Shown here one piece after another: positions 17,872 to 25,594 of a stretch of DNA of 64,000 nucleotides. The position numbers and the translations under genes are program-made. Each line of letters begins with the position of its first letter. The first letter of the stretch is position 1. This DNA comes from an uncultured Rothia sp. (GTDB lineage Bacteria > Actinomycetota > Actinomycetes > Actinomycetales > Micrococcaceae): NCBI RefSeq assembly GCF_916715725.1, contig NZ_CAKAPD010000012.1, forward strand, positions 1-64,000, given 5' to 3'. The notes beneath the pieces are model-generated. The model did no database searches and had not been told where the DNA came from. It worked only from the letters and a program-made list of their open reading frames with translations.

Positions 17872-18519
17872 CTACTCGGCGGAAGCCTGTGCCTTCAACT
17901 CGGCAGGCATAGCGTCTGCCAGAGAATTAGTTACGGGCTTCGCCTTGGTCGTGTCAATACGCTCGCGACCCTTGCGACCGCCGGCGCCCTGCTCACGGCG
18001 AGCCTCTGCCTTACCGCGAAGCGGAGCCAGAACCATCACCATGTTGCGGCCATCCTGACGGGGGCGAGACTCAACGGTGCTCACCTCAGCCAGCTCAGCC
18101 GCCAGACGCTCCAGCAGACGCACACCCATCTCGGGGCGCTGCTGCTCACGACCACGGAACTGAATCATTGCCTTGACCTTGTCACCACCGGAAAGGAAAC
18201 GACGAGCGTGTCCAACCTTGGTTTCGTAGTCGTGGGTATCAATCTTCAGGCGGAAACGGATCTCCTTCAGAACGGCATTAGCCTGCTTCTTGCGGGATTC
18301 ACGAGCCTTGATCGCGGCTTCGTACTTGTACTTACCGTAATCCATGAGCTTGCACACGGGCGGCTTCGCGTTCGGGGCAACCTCGACCAGGTCGAGTTCG
18401 GCGTCCTCAGCCAGACGCAGAGCGTCCTTCAGAGGGACAACGCCTACCTGCTCGCCACCGGGACCGACAAGACGGACCTCGGGAACGCGGATACGATCGT
18501 TAATGCGTGGTTCGCTAAT
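17872..18519 (-). CDS. infC: Translation initiation factor IF-3 (AUU start)
   Basis: 215-residue factor that binds the 30S subunit and enforces start-codon selection. The N-domain (ISEPRINDRIRVPEVRLVGP), the linker and the C-domain (IQFRGREQQRPEMG) are clear. The open frame runs on to 18726, but the family N-terminus begins at an ATT codon (18517-18519) preceded by AGGAG at 6-base spacing, giving the classic AUU start by which IF-3 discriminates against its own mRNA. The residues encoded upstream have no family resemblance and overlap the leader terminator at 18575-18606. The C-terminal tail (residues ~175-215) is longer and charged. Confidence 0.95.
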   Translation of the reverse strand: MSEPRINDRIRVPEVRLVGPGGEQVGVVPLKDALRLAEDAELDLVEVAPNAKPPVCKLMDYGKYKYEAAIKARESRKKQANAVLKEIRFRLKIDTHDYETKVGHARRFLSGGDKVKAMIQFRGREQQRPEMGVRLLERLAAELAEVSTVESRPRQDGRNMVMVLAPLRGKAEARREQGAGGRKGRERIDTTKAKPVTNSLADAMPAELKAQASAE

Positions 18520-18574
18520 GACTAGCTCCTGTGCTCTGTGGGTTTCCCCGTGAATACTATCCGTTGCGGGCACT

Positions 18575-18606
18575 AAAAAAGCCCCCGCAGTTACACAAGC
18601 GGAGGC
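18575..18606 (-). promoter_or_regulatory. Attenuator-like terminator in the infC leader
   Basis: On the minus strand an 8-bp stem with one G.U pair (18599-18606 with 18581-18588) and a 10-base loop is followed directly by six T's (18575-18580). It lies in the leader, ahead of infC. The 3' arm can instead pair with CCCGCA downstream (18565-18570), an alternative hairpin that would break the terminator. The infC-rpmI-rplT operons of other bacteria are controlled by leader attenuation. Confidence 0.6.
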
Positions 18607-18721
18607 ACAAACCAGCGTACGCCGAAAGCGGCGGACGAACCCGTTCACCTCAAAACTCGCAAACAAACGCCTGCGGCGGTCAACCGGGTGGGAGACATGC
18701 TCCACTTGCAAACTGCCTATA

Positions 18722-18751
18722 ACCATACCGCAGAATCCCCGACTGACGCAA
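18722..18751 (-). promoter_or_regulatory. Candidate infC operon promoter
   Basis: TTGCGT (18746-18751) and TATGGT (18722-18727) on the minus strand are separated by 18 bases. Transcription would begin near 18715 and give a leader of about 195 nt with the attenuator-like hairpin in it. Confidence 0.45.
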
Positions 18752-18866
18752 GGAATTAGACGTAAAACACCATAAAAATTGCGGTCCTGACCGCGGGAAG
18801 TCCACGGACGCGCCCACTCTTAAGGACGCATTTACCGAAACAAACGAAATATGAGATTCTAGGACT

Positions 18867-19289
18867 ATGAGCACTGAAAACACGAGTTTCCGCTTCACCG
18901 CGGAAGAAGAAACCCCCGTACACGGCCACACCGAACTCACCGAAGAGCAGGTCGAAGCCGTCAACGAACAGCTGCGCGACATCGCAGACGTACCCGCCAT
19001 CGAAATCATCAGCTCCGCAGCCATCCACATGATGAGCGCCGCAGCCGTCAAGTGCGGCCTCGCAGCCGACGAAAACGCCGACGACCTCAAGGACCTCGAC
19101 GAAGCACGCAAGCTCATCACCGCGCTGGCAGGCCTCGTCACCGCCGCAGCACCCGAAATCGGCTCCCAGCACGCAGCGCCCCTGCGCGACGGCCTGCGCA
19201 CCCTGCAGCTCGCATTCCGCGAAGCATCCCCCTTCCCGGACGAGCCCGGCAAGGGCCCCGGCGAAAAGCTCACCGGCCCGGTGTACTAA
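18867..19289 (+). CDS. DUF1844 protein
   Basis: 140-residue acidic protein with the DUF1844 core (PAIEIISSAAIHMMSAAAVKCGL followed by DLDEARKLITALAGLVTA). Function unknown; it is regularly found beside infC in actinobacteria, which hints at a link to translation or simply conserved order. The ATG at 18867 is preceded by GATTCT with a 6-base gap, suggesting a leaderless mRNA. Divergent from infC. Confidence 0.88.
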   Translation: MSTENTSFRFTAEEETPVHGHTELTEEQVEAVNEQLRDIADVPAIEIISSAAIHMMSAAAVKCGLAADENADDLKDLDEARKLITALAGLVTAAAPEIGSQHAAPLRDGLRTLQLAFREASPFPDEPGKGPGEKLTGPVY

Positions 19290-19312
19290 ACCGTACCCGG
19301 TCTATTCACAGC

Positions 19313-19351
19313 GAAGCCCCGTCTCCCTCACGATGAGGAAGACGGGGCTTC
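19313..19351. terminator. Terminator between DUF1844 and priA
   Basis: An 11-bp stem (GAAGCCCCGTC / GACGGGGCTTC) with an interrupted inner pairing; can serve the DUF1844 gene and, in the other direction, priA, which stops at 19439. Confidence 0.75.
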
Positions 19352-19438
19352 GTCGTATATAAGCCTGTGCGGACAAGGAATCTACCCGGGCTAGATATGC
19401 GGGCTAGAGCAAGCCGGCAGCTTTAGCAGGAACAAAAT

Positions 19439-20227
19439 TTAGCGGGAGCGGGAGCCGGCAGCCTCAAGAGCCTGCTCAAAACTAAAGTTGCCCACATACA
19501 GTGCCTTACCAAGCACCACGCCCTCCAGCCCATAAGGCACCATGGAACGCAGCTTCTCAAGATCAGCCAGCGATGCCACACCACCGGACGCCACCACCCG
19601 ACAGGCGCTCTGGGCAAGCACCTCATCCAGCAGCTCCGCACCGGGACCCGCCAGAGAACCGTCTTTACTCACATCCGTAACGATATAGCGACGCACGCCC
19701 GCGCCCTCCAGCCAAGCCAGCGCCTCCGCCAGGTCAGGGCCCGACCAGTCGGTACCGCGAGCCACCGTCACCCAGCCCCGCTCGGGGTTGTAGCGGGCGT
19801 CGAGCCCGAGGGCAAGAAGATCAGAATCAGCGTAGCGAGCCAGGGTGCTTTCAAGCCAGGAAGAATCCGCCAGAGCCGCACTGGTCACGTTCACGCGGTC
19901 CGGATTCAGACTCAGGGCGCGCTCCAGGCTCTCAGCATTACGCACGCCGCCACTAACCTGAATACGAACCGGGTCAGAGTTCTGGGCGCTCTCGGCACGG
20001 ACGGCGGCAACCACCTCAGCCAGAACCTCGGTATTCGTACCGCGACCAAACGCCAAATCAAGGTCGACCAGGTGAATCCAGCGGGCGCCAGCCTTCACCC
20101 AGGTCAGAGCCGCCTCCATCGGGTCGAGGCGCTGCTCACCACCGGACAGGGTGCCGCCCACCGGGCGCACCGCATAGCCTTCAGAAATATCAACAGCGGG
20201 CAGAAGTTCAAGAACGGGCGCAGACAT
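19439..20227 (-). CDS. priA: PriA: phosphoribosyl isomerase A (HisA/TrpF dual type)
   Basis: Beta/alpha-barrel isomerase of 262 residues. In actinobacteria PriA acts on ProFAR (histidine pathway) and PRA (tryptophan pathway). Visible barrel residues are the general base Asp in LLPAVDISEG, the second catalytic Asp in YIVTDVSKDGSLAGP, phosphate loops GGVRNAESLE and ASGGVAS, and the RGW segment used for dual specificity in the mycobacterial enzyme. Its ATG overlaps the hisH stop (TAATG), with GGAGG in front. With a dead hisH upstream and no other his genes in view, its main present job may be the tryptophan step; this is inference. Confidence 0.88.
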   Translation of the reverse strand: MSAPVLELLPAVDISEGYAVRPVGGTLSGGEQRLDPMEAALTWVKAGARWIHLVDLDLAFGRGTNTEVLAEVVAAVRAESAQNSDPVRIQVSGGVRNAESLERALSLNPDRVNVTSAALADSSWLESTLARYADSDLLALGLDARYNPERGWVTVARGTDWSGPDLAEALAWLEGAGVRRYIVTDVSKDGSLAGPGAELLDEVLAQSACRVVASGGVASLADLEKLRSMVPYGLEGVVLGKALYVGNFSFEQALEAAGSRSR

Positions 20228-20970
20228 TAGTTACCTCCTGCAACAGTAGCGGAGTCGTCAGAAGACAGGCGACCGGTCACCGCCAGGGACGCAACCCAGC
20301 GACGCATAAACTCCGCGCCCAGCTCGCCGGAACCTACCGGGCAGAACTGCACCGCCGTCAGCGGACCGTTCTCAACCGCCGCAATATACGCAGGTTCGGT
20401 GACAGTCCAAGTCACTGCAGGAGGGGCGATATATTCAATGCTCTGATCAAAAGCCCACTCAAAAACGCCGTGCTCAGACTTGAAGTGAGCCTCGCCCTCA
20501 AGGTCCTTGAGTAGCGTGCTATCGGTAGACGGGCTCAGAGCGGAAGTTCCGGGCGCCAGGTCGCGAGTCGAAAGCTCCACACCCTCACCGGGCCACTCCC
20601 CCATGCCCTGCACCTGAACCTGCCCCATCTGCGGATGCTCCACCGTAACGGACTCAAAGAGGCAGCTCAACGCCGCGCCGGCAACCAGCACCGGACGACC
20701 GCCGGCAACGCGGCGACCAATCACACGCTCGGCATCCTTAGCTTTCAGGTCTTCGTATGCCTCAAGAGAGCTCGCGCCGCCCGTAACCGCCATGCCGTCA
20801 GCCTCACGCAGCTGATTGGGCACGGTAGTGACGATAACGTCCGCCCCCGCATCCTGAAGAAGCTTCACCAGGGCGCCACGAGTTCCGGGTTCGCCCAAGA
20901 CGGCAACCACAGGACGAGCGCTCTGCACAGTTTCAGTTTCGACGGGTGTGGATTCAGCGGGGACAGGCAT
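20227..20970 (-). CDS. hisH: Degenerate HisH homologue lacking the catalytic triad
   Basis: 247 residues, aligned by eye with the glutaminase subunit of imidazole glycerol phosphate synthase: VIGRRVAGGRPVL (about 83-95), VQFCPVGSGELGAEFMRRWV (about 207-226) and the position before priA all match HisH. However, the Cys of the GICVGMQ motif is Gly98 within LVAGAALSCLF, the QFHPE motif reads QFCPV (His to Cys210, Glu to Val212), and the PGVG oxyanion strand reads VTGGASS. The YGSGN segment is also lost. The frame is intact, with a ribosome-binding site (AGGAGCGCGCC) and TAATG coupling to priA. It is thus either a pseudoenzyme with another role or an early-stage relic. The N-terminus has about 20 extra residues. 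Confidence 0.82.
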   Translation of the reverse strand: MPVPAESTPVETETVQSARPVVAVLGEPGTRGALVKLLQDAGADVIVTTVPNQLREADGMAVTGGASSLEAYEDLKAKDAERVIGRRVAGGRPVLVAGAALSCLFESVTVEHPQMGQVQVQGMGEWPGEGVELSTRDLAPGTSALSPSTDSTLLKDLEGEAHFKSEHGVFEWAFDQSIEYIAPPAVTWTVTEPAYIAAVENGPLTAVQFCPVGSGELGAEFMRRWVASLAVTGRLSSDDSATVAGGN

Positions 20971-21103
20971 CGGCGCGCTCCTATTTCAGAGGGTCAAGAA
21001 TTCATGTAGTTCAGGCACTACAGTTTGAGCCAGATAGCGGGTTCAGAATCTGCAGACTCAGCTCTGCTACCCCAGGAGCGGGCATGAGCCGCGGCCTTGA
21101 GCT

Positions 21104-21781
21104 TTAGCGCTGAGTCTGAGGAATTTCCAGACGCTGACCGGCATCAACAGAGGTGCTGGTCAACGAGTTCAACTCCATAATACGAACCACAGTATCACGG
21201 GTGTCACCCTGCGGATCCACCGCCTGAGCAATATCCCACAGAGTCTCGCCGTGCTTGACCACAACGACGGTTCGAGTCACCGAAGCGTTCTCCACGGAAG
21301 CAGAAGCTGCCGGGCCGAAGAAGCTAATAGCACCGAGCACAATCAGCGCTGCCAGGGTCAGCAGAGGCAGGCCCTTCAGGAAACCGCGCGGAGTGCCAAG
21401 ACGACGAATCGAAGCGGGAACCGCGCGCAGAAGTTCGCCACCCTTAGCTAGAAGAGCACTCTTCACGCTAGGCGCCTGTGCATCAGAAACAGCCTGCGCC
21501 TCAGAAGCTGCGGAGCGAACCGGAGCAGGTGCCTTGGCAGAAATAGCAGGTGCAGAAACAGCGGGAGCGTGGGTAGGCTGGGCCACCTGCGCGGGGCGGG
21601 GTGCATGAGCCGCACGAGAAGAGCGAACAGACTGCGGAGACGCAAGCACACGAGAACGCCCCTGCACGGTGCGGGCAGACACGGTGCGGACGGACGCGGT
21701 GCGGGCGGGGTGAAGTACCACCAAACCTGCCGGAAGGTGTGCAGAAGTGCCTTGAGAAGCAATAGGTGCTGCAGTAGTCAT
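21104..21781 (-). CDS. LysM-domain membrane protein divergent from lexA
   Basis: 225 residues: a low-complexity Ala/Pro/Ser-rich N-terminal half, one membrane helix (GLPLLTLAALIVLGAISFF, about 138-158), and a C-terminal LysM domain (VVKHGETLWDIAQAVDPQGD) that would bind peptidoglycan outside the cell. Small LysM membrane proteins divergent from lexA (YneA in Bacillus, ChiZ/Rv2719c in Mycobacterium, DivS in Corynebacterium as a functional parallel) block division during SOS. That role is likely by position and layout. AAGGAACCACA precedes the ATG. Confidence 0.82.
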   Translation of the reverse strand: MTTAAPIASQGTSAHLPAGLVVLHPARTASVRTVSARTVQGRSRVLASPQSVRSSRAAHAPRPAQVAQPTHAPAVSAPAISAKAPAPVRSAASEAQAVSDAQAPSVKSALLAKGGELLRAVPASIRRLGTPRGFLKGLPLLTLAALIVLGAISFFGPAASASVENASVTRTVVVVKHGETLWDIAQAVDPQGDTRDTVVRIMELNSLTSTSVDAGQRLEIPQTQR

Positions 21782-22172
21782 TGTGGTTCCTTTCTCTCAG
21801 CTCGCCCCGGGGTTGCCCCGCGGGTCTAGCAATGCCGAGCGATACCCGCTCGGAGGTCCTAGTTGAGTGATAACTATGGAGTGGTGATTGTTAGGCGATA
21901 ACTATTGGGTAGCTATTCTCTAGTTAGGTCAGAGCGTCGGGTGCACCGGGCTGCGCTGGGTCGCCCCAGCACCCCATCCCCTGCGCTCTCTCTTCGCCAG
22001 ATGCTCGCTAGAGCATCCGAGGTAGATTATTCGAAGAGAGAGGCAGAGGATTCGAATACATTCGAACACTCATTCACTCTCCTCTCCCGGAATACTCAGG
22101 GTCGAATCTTCGAATATTTTTCGAACATCCACCCGTAAATCCTGAATTTCAGGAGAGATTCAAGAGTATATA

Positions 22173-22186
22173 CGAACTCTTGTTCT
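22173..22186. promoter_or_regulatory. LexA operator (SOS box)
   Basis: CGAAC-TCTT-GTTCT matches the Gram-positive/actinobacterial LexA box CGAACN4GTTCG at all but the last base. It lies between the LysM gene and lexA, where such a box is expected. Confidence 0.75.
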
Positions 22187-22250
22187 AAAGTCTAGCAGAG
22201 ATGTACTAAAAATTTCTTCGAGTTTCGAAGAAAAAATCTAGAATATTTGT

Positions 22251-22279
22251 TTGAGTTTTTCGGTGTAGTGTTCTACACT
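22251..22279 (+). promoter_or_regulatory. lexA promoter with overlapping palindrome
   Basis: TTGAGT (22251-22256) and TACACT (22274-22279) are 17 bases apart. A perfect 6-bp inverted repeat with a 4-base centre (GTGTAG/CTACAC, 22263-22278) covers the -10, a position suited to a repressor. Transcription would begin near 22286. Confidence 0.6.
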
Positions 22280-22596
22280 GGTGTCAAGAGACGTTCCACA
22301 CGCTCCTGATGAGTCCTACTCACAGCAGGTTTCTGTATTCGTTACAGCTTGGTTCTGTATCGACCGCAGGTGCTGCTGGCTGAGTATTGCTATGTAGGGC
22401 GGAGGCGCATACTCGTTGCCTGTGTATCGCTCCGGTATCGCTTCGGCACGGATAGAATTCCTCCACCCCCTGACGAGATAAGACCCATTTCGGCAGAACC
22501 AAAAAATTTTTAGGACACCACCAGAAAACGTGTGAAGCACCCATCCGTGCCCCGACCGGAAATACAAAGGCCGGAGTACAGACCGAAGGAAAAGAA

Positions 22597-23271
22597 ATGG
22601 CAACAGCACCCCGTCCGGCGCTGACCGCGCGCCAGCAGAAGATTCTTGACGCGATCCGCACCGAGATTGAACAGAAGGGTTACCCGCCGTCCATGCGCCA
22701 GATTGGTGACATGGTGGGTCTTGCGTCCCTGTCCTCGGTCACTCACCAGCTTGGTCGCCTCGAGACTATGGGCTATATTCGCCGCGACCCCAAGCTCCCC
22801 CGCGCCATTGAGGTGCTGGATGAGAACGGCGTCGGCATCCACGGTAGCTCCTCCTCGTCCCTGCCCGAGCTGCCGAACTTCGAAGTCGGCGATGAAGACC
22901 TCGTACCCGTTCCCCTAGTTGGACGAATTGCAGCGGGCGGTCCCATCACCGCCGAGCAGTCCGTGGAGGATGTGCTCGCCCTGCCCCGCCAGTTGGTCGG
23001 TAACGGCAAGCTTTTCATGCTCAAGGTCAAGGGCGATTCCATGATTGACGCCGCAATCTGCGACGGCGACTGGGTGGTTGTCCGCGAGCAGCACACCGCA
23101 GACAACGGCGATATCGTAGCTGCGCTGCTTGACGATGAAGCAACCGTGAAGGTGTTCCGTCAGGTCGACGGCCACACCTGGCTCATGCCGCGCAACTCCA
23201 ACTACGAGCCGATTATGGGCGACCGCGCAACCGTCATGGGTAAGGTCGTCTCCGTGCTGCGTAGTCTCTAG
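22597..23271 (+). CDS. lexA: LexA, SOS repressor
   Basis: 224 residues. N-terminal winged helix DNA-binding domain (residues ~8-70, YPPSMRQIGDMVGLASLSSVTHQL), a Ser-rich linker, and the S24 autoprotease domain. The self-cleavage bond is Ala113-Gly114 (RIAAGGP); the catalytic pair is Ser148 (KGDSMI) and Lys185 (ATVKVF). Contact with RecA filaments triggers cleavage after DNA damage. An AAGGAAAAGAA purine stretch precedes the ATG. A long palindrome terminates the gene towards convergent dinG. Confidence 0.97.
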   Translation: MATAPRPALTARQQKILDAIRTEIEQKGYPPSMRQIGDMVGLASLSSVTHQLGRLETMGYIRRDPKLPRAIEVLDENGVGIHGSSSSSLPELPNFEVGDEDLVPVPLVGRIAAGGPITAEQSVEDVLALPRQLVGNGKLFMLKVKGDSMIDAAICDGDWVVVREQHTADNGDIVAALLDDEATVKVFRQVDGHTWLMPRNSNYEPIMGDRATVMGKVVSVLRSL

Positions 23272-23396
23272 AAAACCACAGCCTCTAGAAGATGCAGTCT
23301 CTGAAAGACGCGGGCTCTAAACAGCCACAGCATCTCAAAGAAGCTGTTTTAAACAACACAGCCTCTAAAAGACATAACCGCGAGGCTTTTAGCTCT
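23272..23396. repeat. Degenerate short repeats after lexA
   Basis: A run of related segments resembling CACAGCCTCTAAAAGAC recurs about five times, at irregular spacing of 13-50 bases. No coding potential seen. Confidence 0.5.
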
Positions 23397-23456
23397 ATAT
23401 AGAAATCACCCCGGTGATACGTGAACGTTCACGTATCACCGGGGTGATTTCTATAT
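23397..23456. terminator. Perfect 60-bp palindrome, bidirectional terminator
   Basis: The two 30-base halves are exact reverse complements with no spacer, between the convergent ends of lexA (23271) and dinG (23504). The transcript would fold into one very long hairpin from either strand. A shorter palindrome (ATCACC-CC-GGTGAT) sits in each arm. Confidence 0.85.
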
Positions 23457-23503
23457 TTCCAAAGCGGAAGGTGCGGCGTAGCCAGGAATGAATCCCACCC
23501 GAG

Positions 23504-25582
23504 CTAACGCTCAATACTCGCCGAAAGACGAGCCAACGCGCCGGTCACCGCAGCCTTATTCTGCGTCGACCACATCGGCGGCATCGCCTTCATCAAGAAA
23601 CCGCCGTAGCGTTTAGTCGCCACACGCGAATCCAGCACAGCCACCACGCCGCGGTCATTCACCGAACGGATCAGGCGGCCTGCGCCCTGCGCCATGCGGA
23701 TAGCCGCGTGATGCGCCGAGACGGCCATGAAGCCGTTGCCGCGGTGACGGTTCACCGACTCCGTACGAGCCCGCGCAATCGGGTCATCCGGGCGTGGGAA
23801 CGGGATGCGGTCCATTACCACCAGGCGGCAGGAATCGCCGGGGACATCCACGCCCTGCCACAGGCTCATCGTGCCGAACAGGCACGAGTCGACGTCCTCG
23901 CTAAACTCCTCCACGAGGGCCTTCAGTGAAGACTCACCCTGCAGAAGAATGTTCAGGTCACTGTGCTCACGCATGTACTCGGCGGCGCGCTCGGCGGCGC
24001 GCTTCGAGGAGAACAGGCCCAGGGCGCCACCTTCTGACGCTTCACACAGCTCGCGAAGTCGCTCCAGCTGGCCCTCGTGCACGCCAAATCCCGGAGGCTT
24101 CAGGTCCCCAGCAACATACATGATGCCCTGCTTGCGGTAGTCGAAGGGCGAGCCCACGTCGATGCTCGTCCAGCGGGGAGCGCCCTCCCCCTGCAAACCG
24201 AGGGCACCGGCGGCAACGTCGAAGGAATCACCCACTGTCAGGGTCGCGCTCGTTAGGATCACGGTGCGGTCGGCGAACAGGCCGTCGCGCAGCTGCAGGC
24301 CAACGCTCAGCGGGGCGATATTCAGGGTTGCAGGGTCGGTATCGGAGGCAACCACGTAGCGGCCGTTCTCCCAACCACCCTGACGCGAAACCCACAGCAC
24401 ATCCTGCTCAGCCGAGGCTTCCAGGATGCGGTTGCTCACCTCGTGCACCTCCGAAACGCGGGAACGGGCCATCTGCAGGCCTGCGTCAACTTCTTGGCCG
24501 TCCGGTTTCGTGTCGGAAAGTGCGGCGCGGGCCGCATCGTTCACAGCAGACAGGGCCGTAAGCAGGCGACCATCCAACCCCTTCAACAGGCCCTCAGGCA
24601 GGCCCTCCAGCGCGGTTTCCAGGGTTCCGGCGGCCATCTCCAGGGCGCCGGAGTCGGCCTTAGAATGTTTCTTCACGCCTCGGGCGGCGCGGTGAACCAT
24701 CGCAACCGTCAAAGAACCAGACACCGCACCGGTCACGCGGTCCACCAGCTCGTGGGCCTCGTCAATGATGACGGTCTCATGTTCGGGCAGAACCTTCATG
24801 CCTTCGAAAGCGTTAATTGCCAGCAGGGCATGGTTCGTAATGACAATGTCAGCCTCAGCGGCGCGGCTACGCGCCATCTCGCTGAAGCATTCCTCCACCA
24901 GAGGGCAGCGGCGGCCCAGACATTCGGCGGCGCTCACCGACACCTGCGCCCACGCGCGATCGGACACGCCGGGCTTGAGCTCGTCGCGGTCACCGGTCTC
25001 CGTACGGTCAGCCCACTCGCGCAGGCGCACGACCTCCTCGCCCACACGGGAGGTCGAAGAAGGCATGTCAAAGAGGGCATCCGGCTCGTCTTCGGGGTAG
25101 CCACCCTCCAGCTTGTGCAGGCACAGGTAATTATTGCGGCCCTTGAGCAGAGCCACCTGCGCTTGAGATTCCGGGCGCGGCTCCAGCGCTTCCAAAAGAC
25201 GCGGAATGTCGCGGTTGACAATCTGTGCCTGCAGGGCCAGGGTCGCAGTCGCTACCACAATTGGCTGGTCGGACTCCCCCACACGTGCGAGGGCCGGGAC
25301 CAGATAGCCCAGAGACTTACCGGTGCCGGTACCCGCCTGAACCAGCAGGTGACGCTGCAGCTCAAGAGCCTGCGCCACGTGCGCCGCCATGGTGCGCTGG
25401 CCTTCACGTTTCTGCCCACCGGTGGCCTCCACAACCTCGTCGAGCAGGTTCAGGGCGTCCTTAGCGCCGGGCAGAGTCTCAAGCTCCTGCCCGGTGAATC
25501 GGGTACTGTCGGTTGTGGATTCTGGGGCGGCCCCGGAGGCGTTTTTGGGCGCGCTGGTGCGTCCCGTCGTCTTCTGCGTCAC
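23504..25582 (-). CDS. dinG: DinG-like ATP-dependent DNA helicase
   Basis: XPD-like superfamily 2 helicase of 692 residues. Walker A AGTGTGKS at residues 83-90, a DEAH box in VIIDEAHELVDR, and four cysteines (one in RNNYLC, three in AECLGRRCPLVEEC) positioned like the iron-sulfur cluster of DinG/XPD. C-terminal motifs GTMSLWQGVDVPGD and QGAGRLIRS complete the helicase core. DinG proteins unwind R-loops and damaged forks; SOS control is plausible, but I find no SOS box at this start. It starts 12 bases after the hflX stop, so both share a transcript. Confidence 0.93.
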   Translation of the reverse strand: MTQKTTGRTSAPKNASGAAPESTTDSTRFTGQELETLPGAKDALNLLDEVVEATGGQKREGQRTMAAHVAQALELQRHLLVQAGTGTGKSLGYLVPALARVGESDQPIVVATATLALQAQIVNRDIPRLLEALEPRPESQAQVALLKGRNNYLCLHKLEGGYPEDEPDALFDMPSSTSRVGEEVVRLREWADRTETGDRDELKPGVSDRAWAQVSVSAAECLGRRCPLVEECFSEMARSRAAEADIVITNHALLAINAFEGMKVLPEHETVIIDEAHELVDRVTGAVSGSLTVAMVHRAARGVKKHSKADSGALEMAAGTLETALEGLPEGLLKGLDGRLLTALSAVNDAARAALSDTKPDGQEVDAGLQMARSRVSEVHEVSNRILEASAEQDVLWVSRQGGWENGRYVVASDTDPATLNIAPLSVGLQLRDGLFADRTVILTSATLTVGDSFDVAAGALGLQGEGAPRWTSIDVGSPFDYRKQGIMYVAGDLKPPGFGVHEGQLERLRELCEASEGGALGLFSSKRAAERAAEYMREHSDLNILLQGESSLKALVEEFSEDVDSCLFGTMSLWQGVDVPGDSCRLVVMDRIPFPRPDDPIARARTESVNRHRGNGFMAVSAHHAAIRMAQGAGRLIRSVNDRGVVAVLDSRVATKRYGGFLMKAMPPMWSTQNKAAVTGALARLSASIER

Positions 25583-25594
25583 GTTGACCGGTTC

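Larger units (their letters stand above)
21782..22596. promoter_or_regulatory. LysM-lexA divergent regulatory region
   Basis: 815 bp without a supported gene, clearly A/T-richer than its surroundings in the centre. It holds six TTCGAA palindromes (22030, 22051, 22061, 22109, 22120, 22224), an SOS box (22173-22186), a lexA promoter (22251-22279) and a leader of about 310 nt before lexA. Confidence 0.6.

Noticed and set aside
18520..18726. N-terminal extension of infC by 69 codons
   Set aside because: It lacks family similarity, overlaps the leader hairpin and ignores the AGGAG-ATT start.
20227..20970. HisH motif loss explained by sequencing error
   Set aside because: The changes are separate substitutions at several sites in an uninterrupted frame, not a frameshifted block.
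22030..22130. Possible tRNA because of TTCGAA/GTTCGAAT-like motifs
   Set aside because: No cloverleaf arms or acceptor pairing.
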